This document shows, in pieces, positions 41,304-50,510 of a DNA stretch of 64,000 nucleotides. This DNA comes from Epilithonimonas caeni DSM 17710. GTDB lineage: Bacteria > Bacteroidota > Bacteroidia > Flavobacteriales > Weeksellaceae. The position numbers and the translations under genes were made by a program. The notes under the pieces were generated by a model. The model was not told the DNA's origin. It made no database searches and worked only from the letters and a program-made list of their open reading frames with translations. How positions within the stretch are numbered: position 1 is the stretch's first letter; every line of letters begins with the position of its first letter. Location: positions 350,932 through 414,931 of the forward strand of contig NZ_AUFK01000014.1 of NCBI RefSeq assembly GCF_000426465.1. The letters are read 5' to 3'.

Positions 41304-41363
41304 ATTTTCGGGTTAAAAAAAGTTAATTTACAAACGACTAAAAAACATTAGCAGGTAAAAGAT

Positions 41364-41371
41364 TATCTTTG
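41364..41371 (+). promoter_or_regulatory. -7 promoter element of the glycosyltransferase operon
   Basis: TATCTTTG lies 16 bp before the ATG at 41387, so the mRNA would have a very short leader. No TTTG -33 element at standard spacing. Confidence 0.5.
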
Positions 41372-41386
41372 CCAATTATTTGCAGA

Positions 41387-42103
41387 ATGAAGAAATTAGT
41401 CATTATTCCTACTTACAACGAAAAAGAAAACATAGAAAAGATCATTTCTGCTGTTTTTGACCTGCAGCAGGACTTTCATGTTTTGGTGGTTGACGATTCT
41501 TCTCCTGACGGAACTGCAGACATTGTAAAGGAACTTCGTGAGAAATATCCGCTCCAGCTCCATTTGACGGTCAGAAAAATAAAGGACGGATTAGGCAAAG
41601 CTTATATCCACGGATTCCAATGGGCAATTCATAACGAGTATGATTTCATTTTCGAGATGGATGCCGATTTCTCCCATAATCCGAAGGATCTGATAAAACT
41701 TTATGAAGCCTGTAAAGATGCGGATATGGCTGTCGGATCCAGATATTCTCAAGGTGTGAATGTCGTGAACTGGCCGATGGGAAGGGTCTTGCTCTCTTAT
41801 TTCGCTTCCAAGTATGTCCGGTTTGTTCTCGGACTCCCGATCCACGATACGACAGCCGGTTTTGTTTGTTTCAGAAAAGAAACGCTGATCGCTATCGGTT
41901 TGGACAAGATAAAACTGAAAGGCTACGGTTTCCAGGTCGAAATGAAATACCGCGTCTTCAAAAAAGATCTGAAGATCGTAGAAGTCCCAATTATCTTTAC
42001 CGACAGGACCGAAGGCGAAAGCAAAATGAATGGCGGGATCATCCAGGAAGCTGTTTTCGGAGTTCTGAATCTTAAATGGAAAAGCCTAATCGGAAAATTG
42101 TAA
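41387..42103 (+). CDS. Polyprenol monophosphomannose synthase-like glycosyltransferase
   Basis: A 238-aa GT2-family enzyme from ATG 41387; an ORF extension to TTG 41369 overlaps the -7 element. Motifs: VIIPTYNEKENIEKII, the nucleotide-binding VVDDSSPDGTADIV, the metal-binding FEMDADFSHNP (D-x-D) and DTTAGFVCFRKETL / GYGFQVEMKYR, which are characteristic of dolichol/polyprenol-phosphate mannosyltransferases. There are no transmembrane helices. It would transfer a sugar from a nucleotide donor to a polyprenyl phosphate at the inner membrane. It is followed at 2 bp by a DUF4296 lipoprotein gene, an order common in flavobacteria. Confidence 0.88.
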   Translation: MKKLVIIPTYNEKENIEKIISAVFDLQQDFHVLVVDDSSPDGTADIVKELREKYPLQLHLTVRKIKDGLGKAYIHGFQWAIHNEYDFIFEMDADFSHNPKDLIKLYEACKDADMAVGSRYSQGVNVVNWPMGRVLLSYFASKYVRFVLGLPIHDTTAGFVCFRKETLIAIGLDKIKLKGYGFQVEMKYRVFKKDLKIVEVPIIFTDRTEGESKMNGGIIQEAVFGVLNLKWKSLIGKL

Positions 42104-42105
42104 CC

Positions 42106-42477
42106 ATGAAGTATTTCTTTTATATATTGATGATTTTCTGTGTTTTTTCTTGTCAGGAGGCAATACAAAAACCTGAGCATATTTTGTCCAAAGAAAAAAT
42201 GGCTGAGATCATCGCCGATTTTGCCATCAATGACCAGAGCTATACCATCGGGGAAAATATCAATTCTGAGAATGCCACAAGATTTATTCTGAAAAAATAT
42301 AATATCAAAGGCCAGCTATTCTCGGATAGTTATAAGTATTACATGACAAAGCCTGACGACCTGAAAGATATTATGGATCAGGCCCAGGAACTGATCAAGG
42401 CAAAAGACCCGAAAGCGGAAGCTTACATCAATAAAAAATTAAAAGAAAACCCAGATCTGCCACCACAGGCAAGATAG
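42106..42477 (+). CDS. DUF4296 lipoprotein
   Basis: From ATG 42106 (123 aa); the ORF extends to 42076 inside the preceding gene. A short signal sequence ends at FSC (lipid-attached cysteine near residue 16). The remainder (HILSKEKMAEIIADFAINDQSY, RFILKKYNIKGQLFSDSYKYYM, DDLKDIMDQAQELI) matches the DUF4296 family, helical lipoproteins of unknown function unique to Bacteroidota. Its position between the glycosyltransferase and tgt suggests an operon. Confidence 0.85.
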   Translation: MKYFFYILMIFCVFSCQEAIQKPEHILSKEKMAEIIADFAINDQSYTIGENINSENATRFILKKYNIKGQLFSDSYKYYMTKPDDLKDIMDQAQELIKAKDPKAEAYINKKLKENPDLPPQAR

Positions 42478-42537
42478 ATTTGTAGAATGGATCCTCTTCG
42501 GTAAAAACCGAATTTGGGAGATTAATAATATTAAGGA

Positions 42538-43668
42538 ATGAAATTTTTTGAAATCGAAAAAACTTCAGAATCAAAAGCGAGAGCTGGAGTGATTACGACG
42601 GACCACGGACAAATCCAAACCCCAATATTTATGCCGGTCGGGACCGTTGCATCGGTAAAGACCGTCCATCAGAGAGAACTGAAAGACGATATAAAAGCGC
42701 AAATTATCCTTGGGAATACATATCATTTGATGCTTCGTCCAAAGATGGACATTATGGAGCAAGCGGGCGGACTCCACAAATTTATGAACTGGGACAGACC
42801 GATTTTGACAGACTCCGGCGGTTATCAGGTTTTTTCTTTGGCAAAAAGCAGAAAGATCACTGAAGAAGGCGTGAAATTTAAATCTCATATCGACGGCAGT
42901 TTGCAGTTTATGTCACCAGAGGTTTCTATGCAGATCCAAAGACAGATCGGTGCCGATATTTTTATGGCTTTCGATGAATGTATCGCTTACCCGAGTGATT
43001 ATAACGCTGTGAAAACCTCAATGGAGCTTACACATCGTTGGCTGAAAAGATGCATCGATTGGACGGAAGAGAACAAAGAACTGTACGGACACAAACAGAG
43101 ATTGTTCCCGATCGTTCAGGGTTCTTGCTATTCCGATCTGAGAAAAATTTCGGCAGAGGTCATTTCAGAGGCCGGAGCAGAAGGAAACGCTATTGGCGGA
43201 CTTTCTGTTGGAGAGCCGGAAGAAGAAATGTACAGAATCACAAATGAAGTGACGGATATTCTTCCAAAAGAAAAACCAAGATACCTGATGGGTGTCGGAA
43301 CACCTTGGAATATCATTGAAAGCATCGGACTTGGGGTTGATATGATGGATTGTGTGATGCCAACGAGAAATGCAAGAAACGCTATGCTCTTCACGTGGCA
43401 AGGTGTGATGAATATGAAAAACGAAAAATGGAAAACTGACTTTTCGCCCTTGGATGAGTTTGGGACAAGTTTTGTGGACCAAGAGTACAGCAAAGCCTAT
43501 GTCCGTCACCTTTTCGTAGCGAAAGAATATCTGGCAAAGCAGATCGCATCGATTCACAACCTGGCATTTTATCTGGACTTGGTAAAAGTAGCGAGAGAGC
43601 ACATTATCGCAGGAGATTTCTACCAATGGAAAGAGCAGATCATTCCTCAGTTAAAACAAAGATTGTAA
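42538..43668 (+). CDS. tgt: tRNA-guanine transglycosylase
   Basis: A 376-aa enzyme that exchanges guanine-34 of GUN-anticodon tRNAs for preQ1 during queuosine synthesis. The substrate-binding and catalytic blocks are clear: ILTDSGGYQVFSLAKSR, the general acid/base Asp in the preceding TDSGG, GLSVGEPEEEMY and the nucleophile in MMDCVMPTRNARNAM. The Zn-binding CxCxxC found in most bacterial enzymes is absent; that region reads GTSFVDQEYSKAYVRHL, although the final IASIHN histidine remains. This appears to be normal for Bacteroidota Tgt. It is followed by an LptF/G permease gene, another conserved pairing. Confidence 0.94.
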   Translation: MKFFEIEKTSESKARAGVITTDHGQIQTPIFMPVGTVASVKTVHQRELKDDIKAQIILGNTYHLMLRPKMDIMEQAGGLHKFMNWDRPILTDSGGYQVFSLAKSRKITEEGVKFKSHIDGSLQFMSPEVSMQIQRQIGADIFMAFDECIAYPSDYNAVKTSMELTHRWLKRCIDWTEENKELYGHKQRLFPIVQGSCYSDLRKISAEVISEAGAEGNAIGGLSVGEPEEEMYRITNEVTDILPKEKPRYLMGVGTPWNIIESIGLGVDMMDCVMPTRNARNAMLFTWQGVMNMKNEKWKTDFSPLDEFGTSFVDQEYSKAYVRHLFVAKEYLAKQIASIHNLAFYLDLVKVAREHIIAGDFYQWKEQIIPQLKQRL

Positions 43669-43729
43669 AAGAGAAAAGTAAAAGAACCAAGATCTATCCT
43701 CAGACTTCTGACATCCAACATCTGACTTT

Positions 43730-44824
43730 ATGAAAATCATAGACCTGTACGTCATCAAAAAATATTTGGGAACCCTCATTTTTATGTTGGTACTATTATC
43801 TGTGATTATCATGGTTGTGGATGTTCAGGCAAAAACGCCAAGAATTGAGAGCAATGGTTTTACGGTAGGTTACTTCTTACTTAATTTTTATCCGTTCTGG
43901 ATCATGAACCTGATTCTGACCTTTATGTCGATCCTGGTCTTTATCACGGTAATTTTCTTCACTTCCAGGATGGCAAATAATACGGAGATCGTGGCTGTCA
44001 TTAGCAGTGGTGCAAGTTTTCACAGATTTGCCAGGCCTTATCTCATCACATCTTTGCTGATCGCCTTTATCACGCTTGGAGTCAATCATTTCGTTTTGCC
44101 GTGGTCCAACATCAAGAAAAATGTGCTGGAACCTTATACCTACAATGCGATCAATAAAGAAAAGCTTTTGGGGAATATGATCATCGCTTCGAACATCAAT
44201 CCCAGCGAATATATCTTTGTCAACAGCTACAACAAAAAAGAAAACCGTGGTTCCGGTTATATGTATCAAAAATTTGACAAGAACAAGAATCTGACCTATC
44301 AGATCATGGCAACCGACATCCAGTGGGATGCAAAGAAAAAGCATTTTGTCATCAGCAATTATACGGAAAGGACCATAAAAAAAGATAATACGGAAATTCT
44401 TGGAAATGGGACCACCAAGATCCAGGATTTCAAGCTTCCGCCTTCCGAATTGTTTCCTGATAAACTGGTAGCCCAAAACAAAACTACACCCGAATTATTA
44501 GAAATGATAAAGCGTGAAAGAATGAAAGGTAATAACAATGTCACTTCTTTCTATAATGAACTTTACCAAAGAACATCCATGCCTGTCTCCATTATTATTC
44601 TGACTTTTTTAGGATTGTCTTTGTCTTCTCAGAAAAAAAGAGGTGGACTTGGACTGAATCTCGCTTTGGGAATTGCTTTGGCCTTTTTATTCGTATTTTC
44701 TTTTCAGGTTTTGAATGTTGTCTCCGAGAACAAAACTTTACCCCCACTTTTGGCAATGTGGCTTCCAAATATCGTGTTTGCCCCTATTGCGATCTATCTG
44801 TATGTAAAGAGAGCGAATGAATAA
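43730..44824 (+). CDS. LptF/LptG-family permease
   Basis: A 364-aa YjgP/YjgQ protein: three N-terminal transmembrane helices (near residues 12-33, 53-80, 97-120), a periplasmic beta-jellyroll domain (about 130-260) and three C-terminal helices (near 282-300, 310-330, 338-356). MKIIDLYVIKKYLGTLIFML is a typical start. It forms part of the LptB2FG complex that extracts LPS from the inner membrane and delivers it to LptC. LptF and LptG cannot be distinguished safely. Together with LptE at 7595 it represents the LPS export route in this window. Confidence 0.9.
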   Translation: MKIIDLYVIKKYLGTLIFMLVLLSVIIMVVDVQAKTPRIESNGFTVGYFLLNFYPFWIMNLILTFMSILVFITVIFFTSRMANNTEIVAVISSGASFHRFARPYLITSLLIAFITLGVNHFVLPWSNIKKNVLEPYTYNAINKEKLLGNMIIASNINPSEYIFVNSYNKKENRGSGYMYQKFDKNKNLTYQIMATDIQWDAKKKHFVISNYTERTIKKDNTEILGNGTTKIQDFKLPPSELFPDKLVAQNKTTPELLEMIKRERMKGNNNVTSFYNELYQRTSMPVSIIILTFLGLSLSSQKKRGGLGLNLALGIALAFLFVFSFQVLNVVSENKTLPPLLAMWLPNIVFAPIAIYLYVKRANE

Positions 44825-44833
44825 GCAGTCCAT

Positions 44834-46045
44834 CTACCTGACCGGCGTCCGGAATTCTCCATACCCGATCAACCCATCGAAATTCCTGCCGAAAGGTGTG
44901 TAATATAGGAAAGCCTGATAAAGATTCTCTGTCTGCCAGAAATTACCGTTCACTTCGCCATAATTTAGTTTTCCATCAGCATCTTTTGTTGCGATGATAT
45001 AGTTGTAAAAGCCTTGCTTCAGATAGATTTTGGCAATGTATTTTTGAGCTTTCTCATCATATTGCATCTGGCTGGTTTTGTCAGCTTTATAATCATTGAA
45101 CATCCCCAGAACATAGAATTCTTTATCAGATCTCTGACTGTCCAAAGCAAAATGCACCCAGGAATAATCGGCTTCTCTGGAAGGATCTCTTTCTATTCCC
45201 AGATCATTTCTTCGGAAATAAAAAGCCCCATTCACATCCGGCTGATACTGATAATCTGCCGGATAAGCCCAGACAGGATAAAGATAGGTCTGATTTGCGC
45301 CATCTATATTCTCCGTATTGGCCACCATATCCATAGCTTGATTCATGGTCTTATTATCAAAGTAGTAAAACTCATTATTTCCAGGAAAGGCCAAATTCAA
45401 TTGTTGGAACAAAAGCTGGTTTCCCAATGTGGAACTTGGGCGAAGGTTATTTAATGCGATTCCCCAATTGTTATTCTGGATGACACTCAAAGAGAGTGAG
45501 GAAAGATTATTGGTAATTCCCGCACCGCTTCCCGTAGCTTGGACTTCTATTCGTTGTTTTGCATTTGGGTTTCTGGCATCTATAAATCTTGTGACATTGA
45601 TTCCCAAACTGGCCCCATCTTCATAAATACAAAATCTTCTTTTGAACAAAGGTTTGTCTTGAGAGTCTTTGTAAACAATGATCTCATAATTACCCGAAAT
45701 CTTGGGCTGAATCTTTTCGTTTGGAAAAGTCAGCTGGTAATGTGTGTATTTCTGATAGGTATTGAAAGAAAACTGGAAATTCTCTATCAATGCATTCATG
45801 CTTCCATTCGCAAATTCTGTAAAAAAAAGACCATCGTCTTCCCAGTTCTTATTATAATGTTTGTAAGTATAACGATAAAGCTGGCTTGTATTTGAAAGAT
45901 CGTCAAATCTCAAAATCAATTGCTCCCCTTGTCCGATGACAGCTGTCTCATCATTGGTCTTGGGATTGAAAACCTGGATGCTTTTAATTTCCTGCGCAAA
46001 AGAAATTGCAGCTAAAAAAAGAAAAAATAGTTTAATAACCTTCAT
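44834..46045 (-). CDS. T9SS plug protein domain (DUF5103)
   Basis: A 403-aa secreted protein (signal peptide ends ISFAQ) matching the DUF5103 family: NPKTNDETAVIGQGEQLILRFDDLSN, YTYKHYNKNWEDDGLFFTEF, SGNYEIIVYKDSQDKPLFKRRFCIYED and the C-terminal TPFGRNFDGLIGYGEFRTPVR. In type IX secretion, this protein plugs the SprA translocon from the periplasmic side when no cargo is passing. It is convergent with the lptF/G-like gene. Its presence with two type A sorting-domain proteins in the window indicates an active T9SS in the organism. Confidence 0.9.
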   Translation of the reverse strand: MKVIKLFFLFLAAISFAQEIKSIQVFNPKTNDETAVIGQGEQLILRFDDLSNTSQLYRYTYKHYNKNWEDDGLFFTEFANGSMNALIENFQFSFNTYQKYTHYQLTFPNEKIQPKISGNYEIIVYKDSQDKPLFKRRFCIYEDGASLGINVTRFIDARNPNAKQRIEVQATGSGAGITNNLSSLSLSVIQNNNWGIALNNLRPSSTLGNQLLFQQLNLAFPGNNEFYYFDNKTMNQAMDMVANTENIDGANQTYLYPVWAYPADYQYQPDVNGAFYFRRNDLGIERDPSREADYSWVHFALDSQRSDKEFYVLGMFNDYKADKTSQMQYDEKAQKYIAKIYLKQGFYNYIIATKDADGKLNYGEVNGNFWQTENLYQAFLYYTPFGRNFDGLIGYGEFRTPVR

Positions 46046-46090
46046 CTTGCTAAGTTAATGTTTTATATTTTTACAATTAAAATAAAAAGA

Positions 46091-46729
46091 ATGCTGCACG
46101 TAAAATCCTTTGCATTTAATCCATTTTCAGAGAATACATACATCATTTATAACGATGAAAAGGACGCTTTTCTTATAGATCCGGGAAATATGCCCGAAGC
46201 GGAAACCGAAACTTTACATGATTTCATCAAAACGAATGAACTTAGAATAAAAAATATATTGCTCACTCACGCTCACATTGACCATATTATCGGTCTACAA
46301 TGGGCTCATGATACATTTAATGTTTCGGTCCTGATACATCCTGATGAGATGGAAATTCTTGATCGTGCATCTTTTACCGCAAAAAATTATGGTTTTTTCT
46401 TTCCGGCGTTCAAAGGAAAGATTCAGCAGATCAAAGAAGGAGAAAAATTAGATTTAGGACCGGAAACCATTGAGATCTACGATGTTCCGGGACATTCGCC
46501 GGGAAGTGTTGCTTTTTATAATGAAAACAATGGATTTGTGATTTCCGGTGATGCGCTTTTTATGATGAGCATCGGGAGAACTGACCTTTACAAAGGTGAT
46601 TACGAACAACTGGTTTCAAGTATCAACAATAAATTGCTGACTTTACCAGAAAACACCAAAGTCTATAGCGGACACGGAGAATCAACATCAATCGGTTTCG
46701 AAAAAGAGCATAATCCTTTCCTCAAATAA
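46091..46729 (+). CDS. MBL-fold metallo-hydrolase (glyoxalase II-like)
   Basis: A 212-aa protein from ATG 46091; the ORF start at 46058 lies in the divergent promoter region. Metal-binding motifs: LLTHAHIDHIIG (HxHxDH), VPGHSPGSVAFY, VISGDALFMMSIGRTDLY and YSGHGESTSIGFEKEHNPFL. The arrangement is that of glyoxalase II-type MBL hydrolases found next to the T9SS plug gene in many flavobacteria. The substrate is unknown; a thioester such as S-lactoylglutathione or a bacillithiol analogue is possible, noting bshC elsewhere in this window. Confidence 0.88.
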   Translation: MLHVKSFAFNPFSENTYIIYNDEKDAFLIDPGNMPEAETETLHDFIKTNELRIKNILLTHAHIDHIIGLQWAHDTFNVSVLIHPDEMEILDRASFTAKNYGFFFPAFKGKIQQIKEGEKLDLGPETIEIYDVPGHSPGSVAFYNENNGFVISGDALFMMSIGRTDLYKGDYEQLVSSINNKLLTLPENTKVYSGHGESTSIGFEKEHNPFLK

Positions 46730-46742
46730 CAATTGATTACTC

Positions 46743-47498
46743 ATGAAATACAAGTTTTTATTTTTATTTTTAATAATTTCCAGTCTCGTATTTTCTCAAA
46801 ATGAAAAACTGGATAAAACTAAAACTGATAATATTCAGAAAGTAATCGGGTTATTTCAGGCTAAAAATATTGATGGGATTTCTAAAATTGTTAATTATCC
46901 TTTGAGCAGAGAATATCCAATTCCCAATGTTAAAAACGGTGCTGATCTCAAGAAAAGGTTCAATCAGATTTTTGATGAGAAAATCATTGATTAAATCTCA
47001 AATTCGAAACTTGATCAATGGTCAGAAGTTGGCTGGCGCGGAATAATGCTGGATAACGGAGACCTGTGGATTGATACCGATGGAAGAATTACAGCGCTTA
47101 ATTATCAAAGCCAATTTGAAACAAATCAAAAAAACAACATTATTGCTAACGAAAAGAAAAATCTGTTTTCGTCTTTGAAACAATATAAATCGCCTGTTTA
47201 TAAATTCACTACCAAAAATTATCTGGTTAGAATTGATGAATTGAGTAACGGAAAATACCGCTATGCTTCATGGAAAATAGGCAAAAAAGAATCTACAAAA
47301 CCCGATTTGATTTTGGCCAATGGCGAAATCAGAATGGAAGGAAGCGGAGGCAATCACACCATTACTTTCAAAAAAGACGAGTTCAGTTACATTATTTACA
47401 GGGGAATCATTGGGGTAAAAGATGCACCAGAAATCGATTTAACAGTTGAACAAAAAAATAAAGTTATTATGCAACAAGATGGGAAATTAATTCAATAG
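46743..47498 (+). pseudogene. Secreted hypothetical protein interrupted by one stop codon
   Basis: Two open stretches in the same frame are separated by a single TAA (46992-46994). The first gives a signal peptide (MKYKFLFLFLIISSLVFSQ) and the N-terminal half. The second resumes directly as ISNSKLDQWSEVGWRGIMLDNGDLWID and continues to 47498. The joined product would be about 251 aa. No frameshift is needed; an AAA to TAA change would explain it. The second part contains an internal ATG (47046), but it lacks a signal peptide. Either a recent nonsense mutation or an assembly error. The family is not identified; the domain recalls small secreted Bacteroidota proteins with an LDNGDLWID motif. Confidence 0.75.
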
Positions 47499-47506
47499 TT
47501 TATGCT

Positions 47507-47532
47507 GTCAGGCTGAGGCTCTCGAAGCCTTT
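47507..47532. repeat. Dispersed TGTCAGGCTGAGGCTCTCGAAG-type repeat
   Basis: A second intergenic copy of the element at 17321-17346, here 9 bp after the interrupted gene and just before the pckA terminator. Confidence 0.6.
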
Positions 47533-47541
47533 TAAATAAAA

Positions 47542-47566
47542 AAACGCTTCCAATTAGAAGCGTTTC
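47542..47566. terminator. Terminator between the interrupted gene and pckA
   Basis: The stem AAACGCTTC / GAAGCGTTT with a 7-nt loop and flanking A/T runs, between convergent genes, so bidirectional. Confidence 0.8.
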
Positions 47567-47575
47567 TATTATCTT

Positions 47576-49189
47576 TTAGTCCTGATGAACTTCTGACAAA
47601 ATCGGTCCCGAAGAAACCAGTTCCAGAGCTTCGTCATTATCGGTGAACTGCTCAAAATACTTGATATATCTCGCAGCCAGATCTTTAGCTTTGGCTTCCC
47701 AATCCGAATTATTCTCATAGGTATCCCTCGGGTCAAGGATGTTTTCGGAAACGTTTGGCAACGATATCGGGAACTCCAGGTTCATCACAGGAACTTTGTT
47801 GGTTTCAGCTTTATCAATACTTCCATCGATAATCGCATCGATGATTGCCCTGGTGTCTCTCAAAGAAATTCTTTTTCCGGTTCCGTTCCAGCCTGTATTT
47901 ACCAAATAAGCTTTCGCACCGTGCTCTTTCATTTTTCCAATTAACGTTTTAGAATACATTGTCGGATGAAGCGTCAAAAATGCTTCTCCGAATGCCGGTG
48001 AAAAAGAAGGTGTCGGTTCTGTGATTCCCAATTCTGTTCCTGCTAATTTGGATGTATACCCGCAAAGAAAATGATATTGGGCTTGTTGGTCTGTCAAGAT
48101 AGAAACCGGAGGCAAAACCCCGAATGCATCAGCCGACAAGTAAATGATCTTACTTGCATGACCAGCTTTGGAAGGAAGGACAATTTTGCTGATATGATAA
48201 ATCGGATAGGAAACTCTTGTGTTTTCCGTAATAGAACCGTCAGCGTAATCTACATTACCTTCGTCATCTGTAACCACATTTTCCAGCAATGCATCTCTTC
48301 TGATAGCACCGTAAATATCCGGTTCTTTTTCCTTACTAAGATCAATCACTTTTGCATAGCAACCACCTTCGTAATTGAACACACCATTGTTGTCCCAGCC
48401 GTGCTCATCATCACCGATCAGGTAACGTTTCGGATCTGCGGAAAGTGTGGTTTTCCCGGTTCCGGAAAGTCCAAAGAAAACAGCCACATCCCCATCCTCT
48501 CCTACGTTTGCGGAGCAGTGCATAGATGCCATTCCTTTCAGGGGAAGATAATAATTCATAATGGAAAACATGCCCTTTTTCATCTCACCACCATACCAGG
48601 TTCCGCCAATAATCTGCATTTTCTTTGTCAAATCGAACATTACAAACACTTCCGAATTAAGCCCGTGCTCTTTCCAATTAGGGTTTACAGATTCGGAAGA
48701 GTTGATGACCACAAAATCCGGTTCTCCATAATTCTGAAGGTCATAGTGAGAAGGACGGATGAACATATTCATCACAAAATGAGCCTGCCAGGCCACTTTT
48801 GTCACGAATCTAACCTTCAGTCTCGTATCCTCGTTAGAACCGCAAAACGTATCGATAACGTAGATTCTGTCGCCGGAAAGGTCTTTGGTCACGATATCTT
48901 TTAACTCATCAAAAACTTCGACTGTAGTTGGGCGGTTGATGTTTCCGTCCCACCAGATCGTATCCTGAGTGATATTGTCTTTTACAATATATCTGTCTTT
49001 TGGAGACCTTCCTGTAAAAATTCCTGTTTTTACAGCCACAGCGCCCGACTTTGTCAAAACGCCTTTAGCAAATCCGGAATTGTTCGGGTCCATTTCCGCC
49101 TGGAAAATTTCTTCGTAAGTGGGGTTGTGGATAATCTCTTTCGGATTGAAAATACCTTGACGTTCAAGATAAGATTTTAACTTGTCCAT
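47576..49189 (-). CDS. pckA: Phosphoenolpyruvate carboxykinase (ATP)
   Basis: A 537-aa cytosolic enzyme converting oxaloacetate and ATP to phosphoenolpyruvate, CO2 and ADP, the first committed step of gluconeogenesis. Diagnostic motifs: the kinase-1a P-loop [16 protein letters not shown], the kinase-2 metal site [28 protein letters not shown] (Asp pair), [11 protein letters not shown] near the N-terminus (oxaloacetate-binding Arg) and [23 protein letters not shown]-dependent rather than GTP-dependent by length and motifs. A consensus promoter lies at 49223-49252. Confidence 0.97.
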   Translation of the reverse strand: MDKLKSYLERQGIFNPKEIIHNPTYEEIFQAEMDPNNSGFAKGVLTKSGAVAVKTGIFTGRSPKDRYIVKDNITQDTIWWDGNINRPTTVEVFDELKDIVTKDLSGDRIYVIDTFCGSNEDTRLKVRFVTKVAWQAHFVMNMFIRPSHYDLQNYGEPDFVVINSSESVNPNWKEHGLNSEVFVMFDLTKKMQIIGGTWYGGEMKKGMFSIMNYYLPLKGMASMHCSANVGEDGDVAVFFGLSGTGKTTLSADPKRYLIGDDEHGWDNNGVFNYEGGCYAKVIDLSKEKEPDIYGAIRRDALLENVVTDDEGNVDYADGSITENTRVSYPIYHISKIVLPSKAGHASKIIYLSADAFGVLPPVSILTDQQAQYHFLCGYTSKLAGTELGITEPTPSFSPAFGEAFLTLHPTMYSKTLIGKMKEHGAKAYLVNTGWNGTGKRISLRDTRAIIDAIIDGSIDKAETNKVPVMNLEFPISLPNVSENILDPRDTYENNSDWEAKAKDLAARYIKYFEQFTDNDEALELVSSGPILSEVHQD

Positions 49190-49222
49190 TTTTAATTTTT
49201 TTGAAGATTAAGGGTGTTGCGA

Positions 49223-49252
49223 CAAATGTAAAAATATCGGCGAATTATCAAA
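49223..49252 (-). promoter_or_regulatory. Promoter of pckA
   Basis: On the minus strand: TTTG (49252-49249), an 18-bp spacer and TACATTTG (49230-49223), 33 bp before the pckA start at 49189. Fits the Bacteroidota consensus. Confidence 0.7.
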
Positions 49253-49306
49253 GTTTTTATAAACTGACTTTCATCAGTTTAAATGAAATTTATAATTAAT
49301 TAATAA

Positions 49307-50209
49307 TCAACTAATTAAACTTGACCATTGAAAGATTTTGGAGAAACCCTGCTTTTTGAAATAGCTTTCATAATCTCCAAATTTGGACGTCAGAACGAAA
49401 TCTCCACCCCAAGCTCCCAAACTTTTGACAAAGCCCGGACAATTTTGGAAATATTTTTCTTTCACAGTTGGAACTCCGAGGAAATCGGACAGTTTTTGCT
49501 CGTGAATGGTCATTAATTCTGAAAATTCTTCCAAATTCTGACTGTTGACAATCAATTTGGTTAATTTAGAATAGTCATTGATTAATTCCGTTGAAGTCGG
49601 CTTGGACTTATAATGAGAAATTCCTTCTCTTGTATCTTGCTTTTGGTTGAGATGAATGAAAATCAGTTCATTTTTGAAACTCGGATCGAAATCAATTTTA
49701 TGATAAGTCCTTTCCGGAAAACGGCTGTAGAGAACTGCAGATTTCTCCTTCGCAACCGCAACATCATATCCACTTCCGCCAAGACTGATTTCGTTCAGAA
49801 TAAAAGCATCGATATCTGCCCATTCTGCAAGATTGTTCATTAATGTAGAACTGCTTCCCAATCCAAAGTCTGAAGGAAACTGAAGATTGGTTTTGATGTG
49901 ATAAGAAGTATCATTTTTTAGTTTGGATTCAGAAAGACTCTGAACATTTCTGAGCGTTTTAAGAATGAATTCTGCCGCTTTGGAATCATTGGTTTCAATA
50001 ATTTCCCAATTTTTATAATCAATTTTAGCCTTTAGCCATAATTGATTCTGATGATAAGCTTCCCAAACTATCAATGACTTTTGGTCTTCATTCTCCGTAT
50101 AAAAAAGCTCTTGTCCCAGCTTTGTTGGAACAGCCAGGACAAGAGCGCCATCAACAGCAACATATTCTGAGGTAAGCATTAATTTACCGGGAGAGAAGAT
50201 TCTCTTCAT
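49307..50209 (-). CDS. GYDIA-family GHMP kinase
   Basis: A 300-aa GHMP-superfamily kinase. The N-terminus MKRIFSPGKLMLTSEYVAVDGALVLAVP is a kinase substrate-binding start like that of mevalonate kinase. The phosphate-binding loop is DFGLGSSSTLMNN, and the family name motif appears as LGGSGYDVAVA. The C-terminal GHMP domain ends with SLGAWGGDFVLTS. In Bacteroidota this group is thought to act in the mevalonate route to isoprenoids, but the substrate has not been established here. It is 117 bp downstream of the pckA promoter region, transcribed in the same direction. Confidence 0.85.
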   Translation of the reverse strand: MKRIFSPGKLMLTSEYVAVDGALVLAVPTKLGQELFYTENEDQKSLIVWEAYHQNQLWLKAKIDYKNWEIIETNDSKAAEFILKTLRNVQSLSESKLKNDTSYHIKTNLQFPSDFGLGSSSTLMNNLAEWADIDAFILNEISLGGSGYDVAVAKEKSAVLYSRFPERTYHKIDFDPSFKNELIFIHLNQKQDTREGISHYKSKPTSTELINDYSKLTKLIVNSQNLEEFSELMTIHEQKLSDFLGVPTVKEKYFQNCPGFVKSLGAWGGDFVLTSKFGDYESYFKKQGFSKIFQWSSLIS

Positions 50210-50254
50210 ATATGCGCTATTATTTTTTAATTATTAATCTAAAGACCAATGTGT

Positions 50255-50418
50255 CGCTCCTATAGAGCTCTCACTCAATTGGTCATTATTTCCTATAAAC
50301 ATCTCGCTCCTACGGAGCTTCAAGAAAAGCTGACCATCAATATTACAATCATTTCGCTCCTACGGAGCTCACTTAATTGTTTATTATTTTTTCTACAACA
50401 TCTCGCTCCTACGGAGCT
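50255..50418. repeat. Array of four evenly spaced GCTCC-TAC-GGAGC palindromes
   Basis: Four copies of CGCTCCTACGGAGCT start at 50255 (variant CGCTCCTATAGAGCT), 50305, 50355 and 50404, i.e. spacing 50, 50 and 49 bp. Each is a small inverted repeat. The spacers are A+T-rich and mutually dissimilar except for scattered ACTCAATT / ACTTAATT words. The array fills the ~300-bp gap between the GHMP kinase and fabD. A further hairpin (CTAAATTCCC-like arms, about 50420-50450) follows. Confidence 0.8.
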
Positions 50419-50510
50419 TTGCTAAATTTCCCACAGGGAATTTAGATTTAGCAGACAAAGCGTAGAATCTTATGCAGCCTACTTCGGCACTTCGGATTAA
50501 AATTCTTTAA

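Noticed and set aside
47046..47498. Stand-alone 150-aa gene
   Set aside because: It is in frame with the preceding short ORF across one TAA, lacks a signal peptide and begins mid-domain, so it is better read as the second half of one interrupted gene.
48071..48904. 277-codon open frame opposite pckA
   Set aside because: It lies wholly within the well-supported pckA gene, has a Cys/His-rich unlikely composition and no promoter.
50255..50418. Regularly spaced repeats resembling a CRISPR array
   Set aside because: The repeat core is only 15 bp, palindromic throughout, only four copies, the ~35-bp spacers share words with each other, and no cas gene is nearby.
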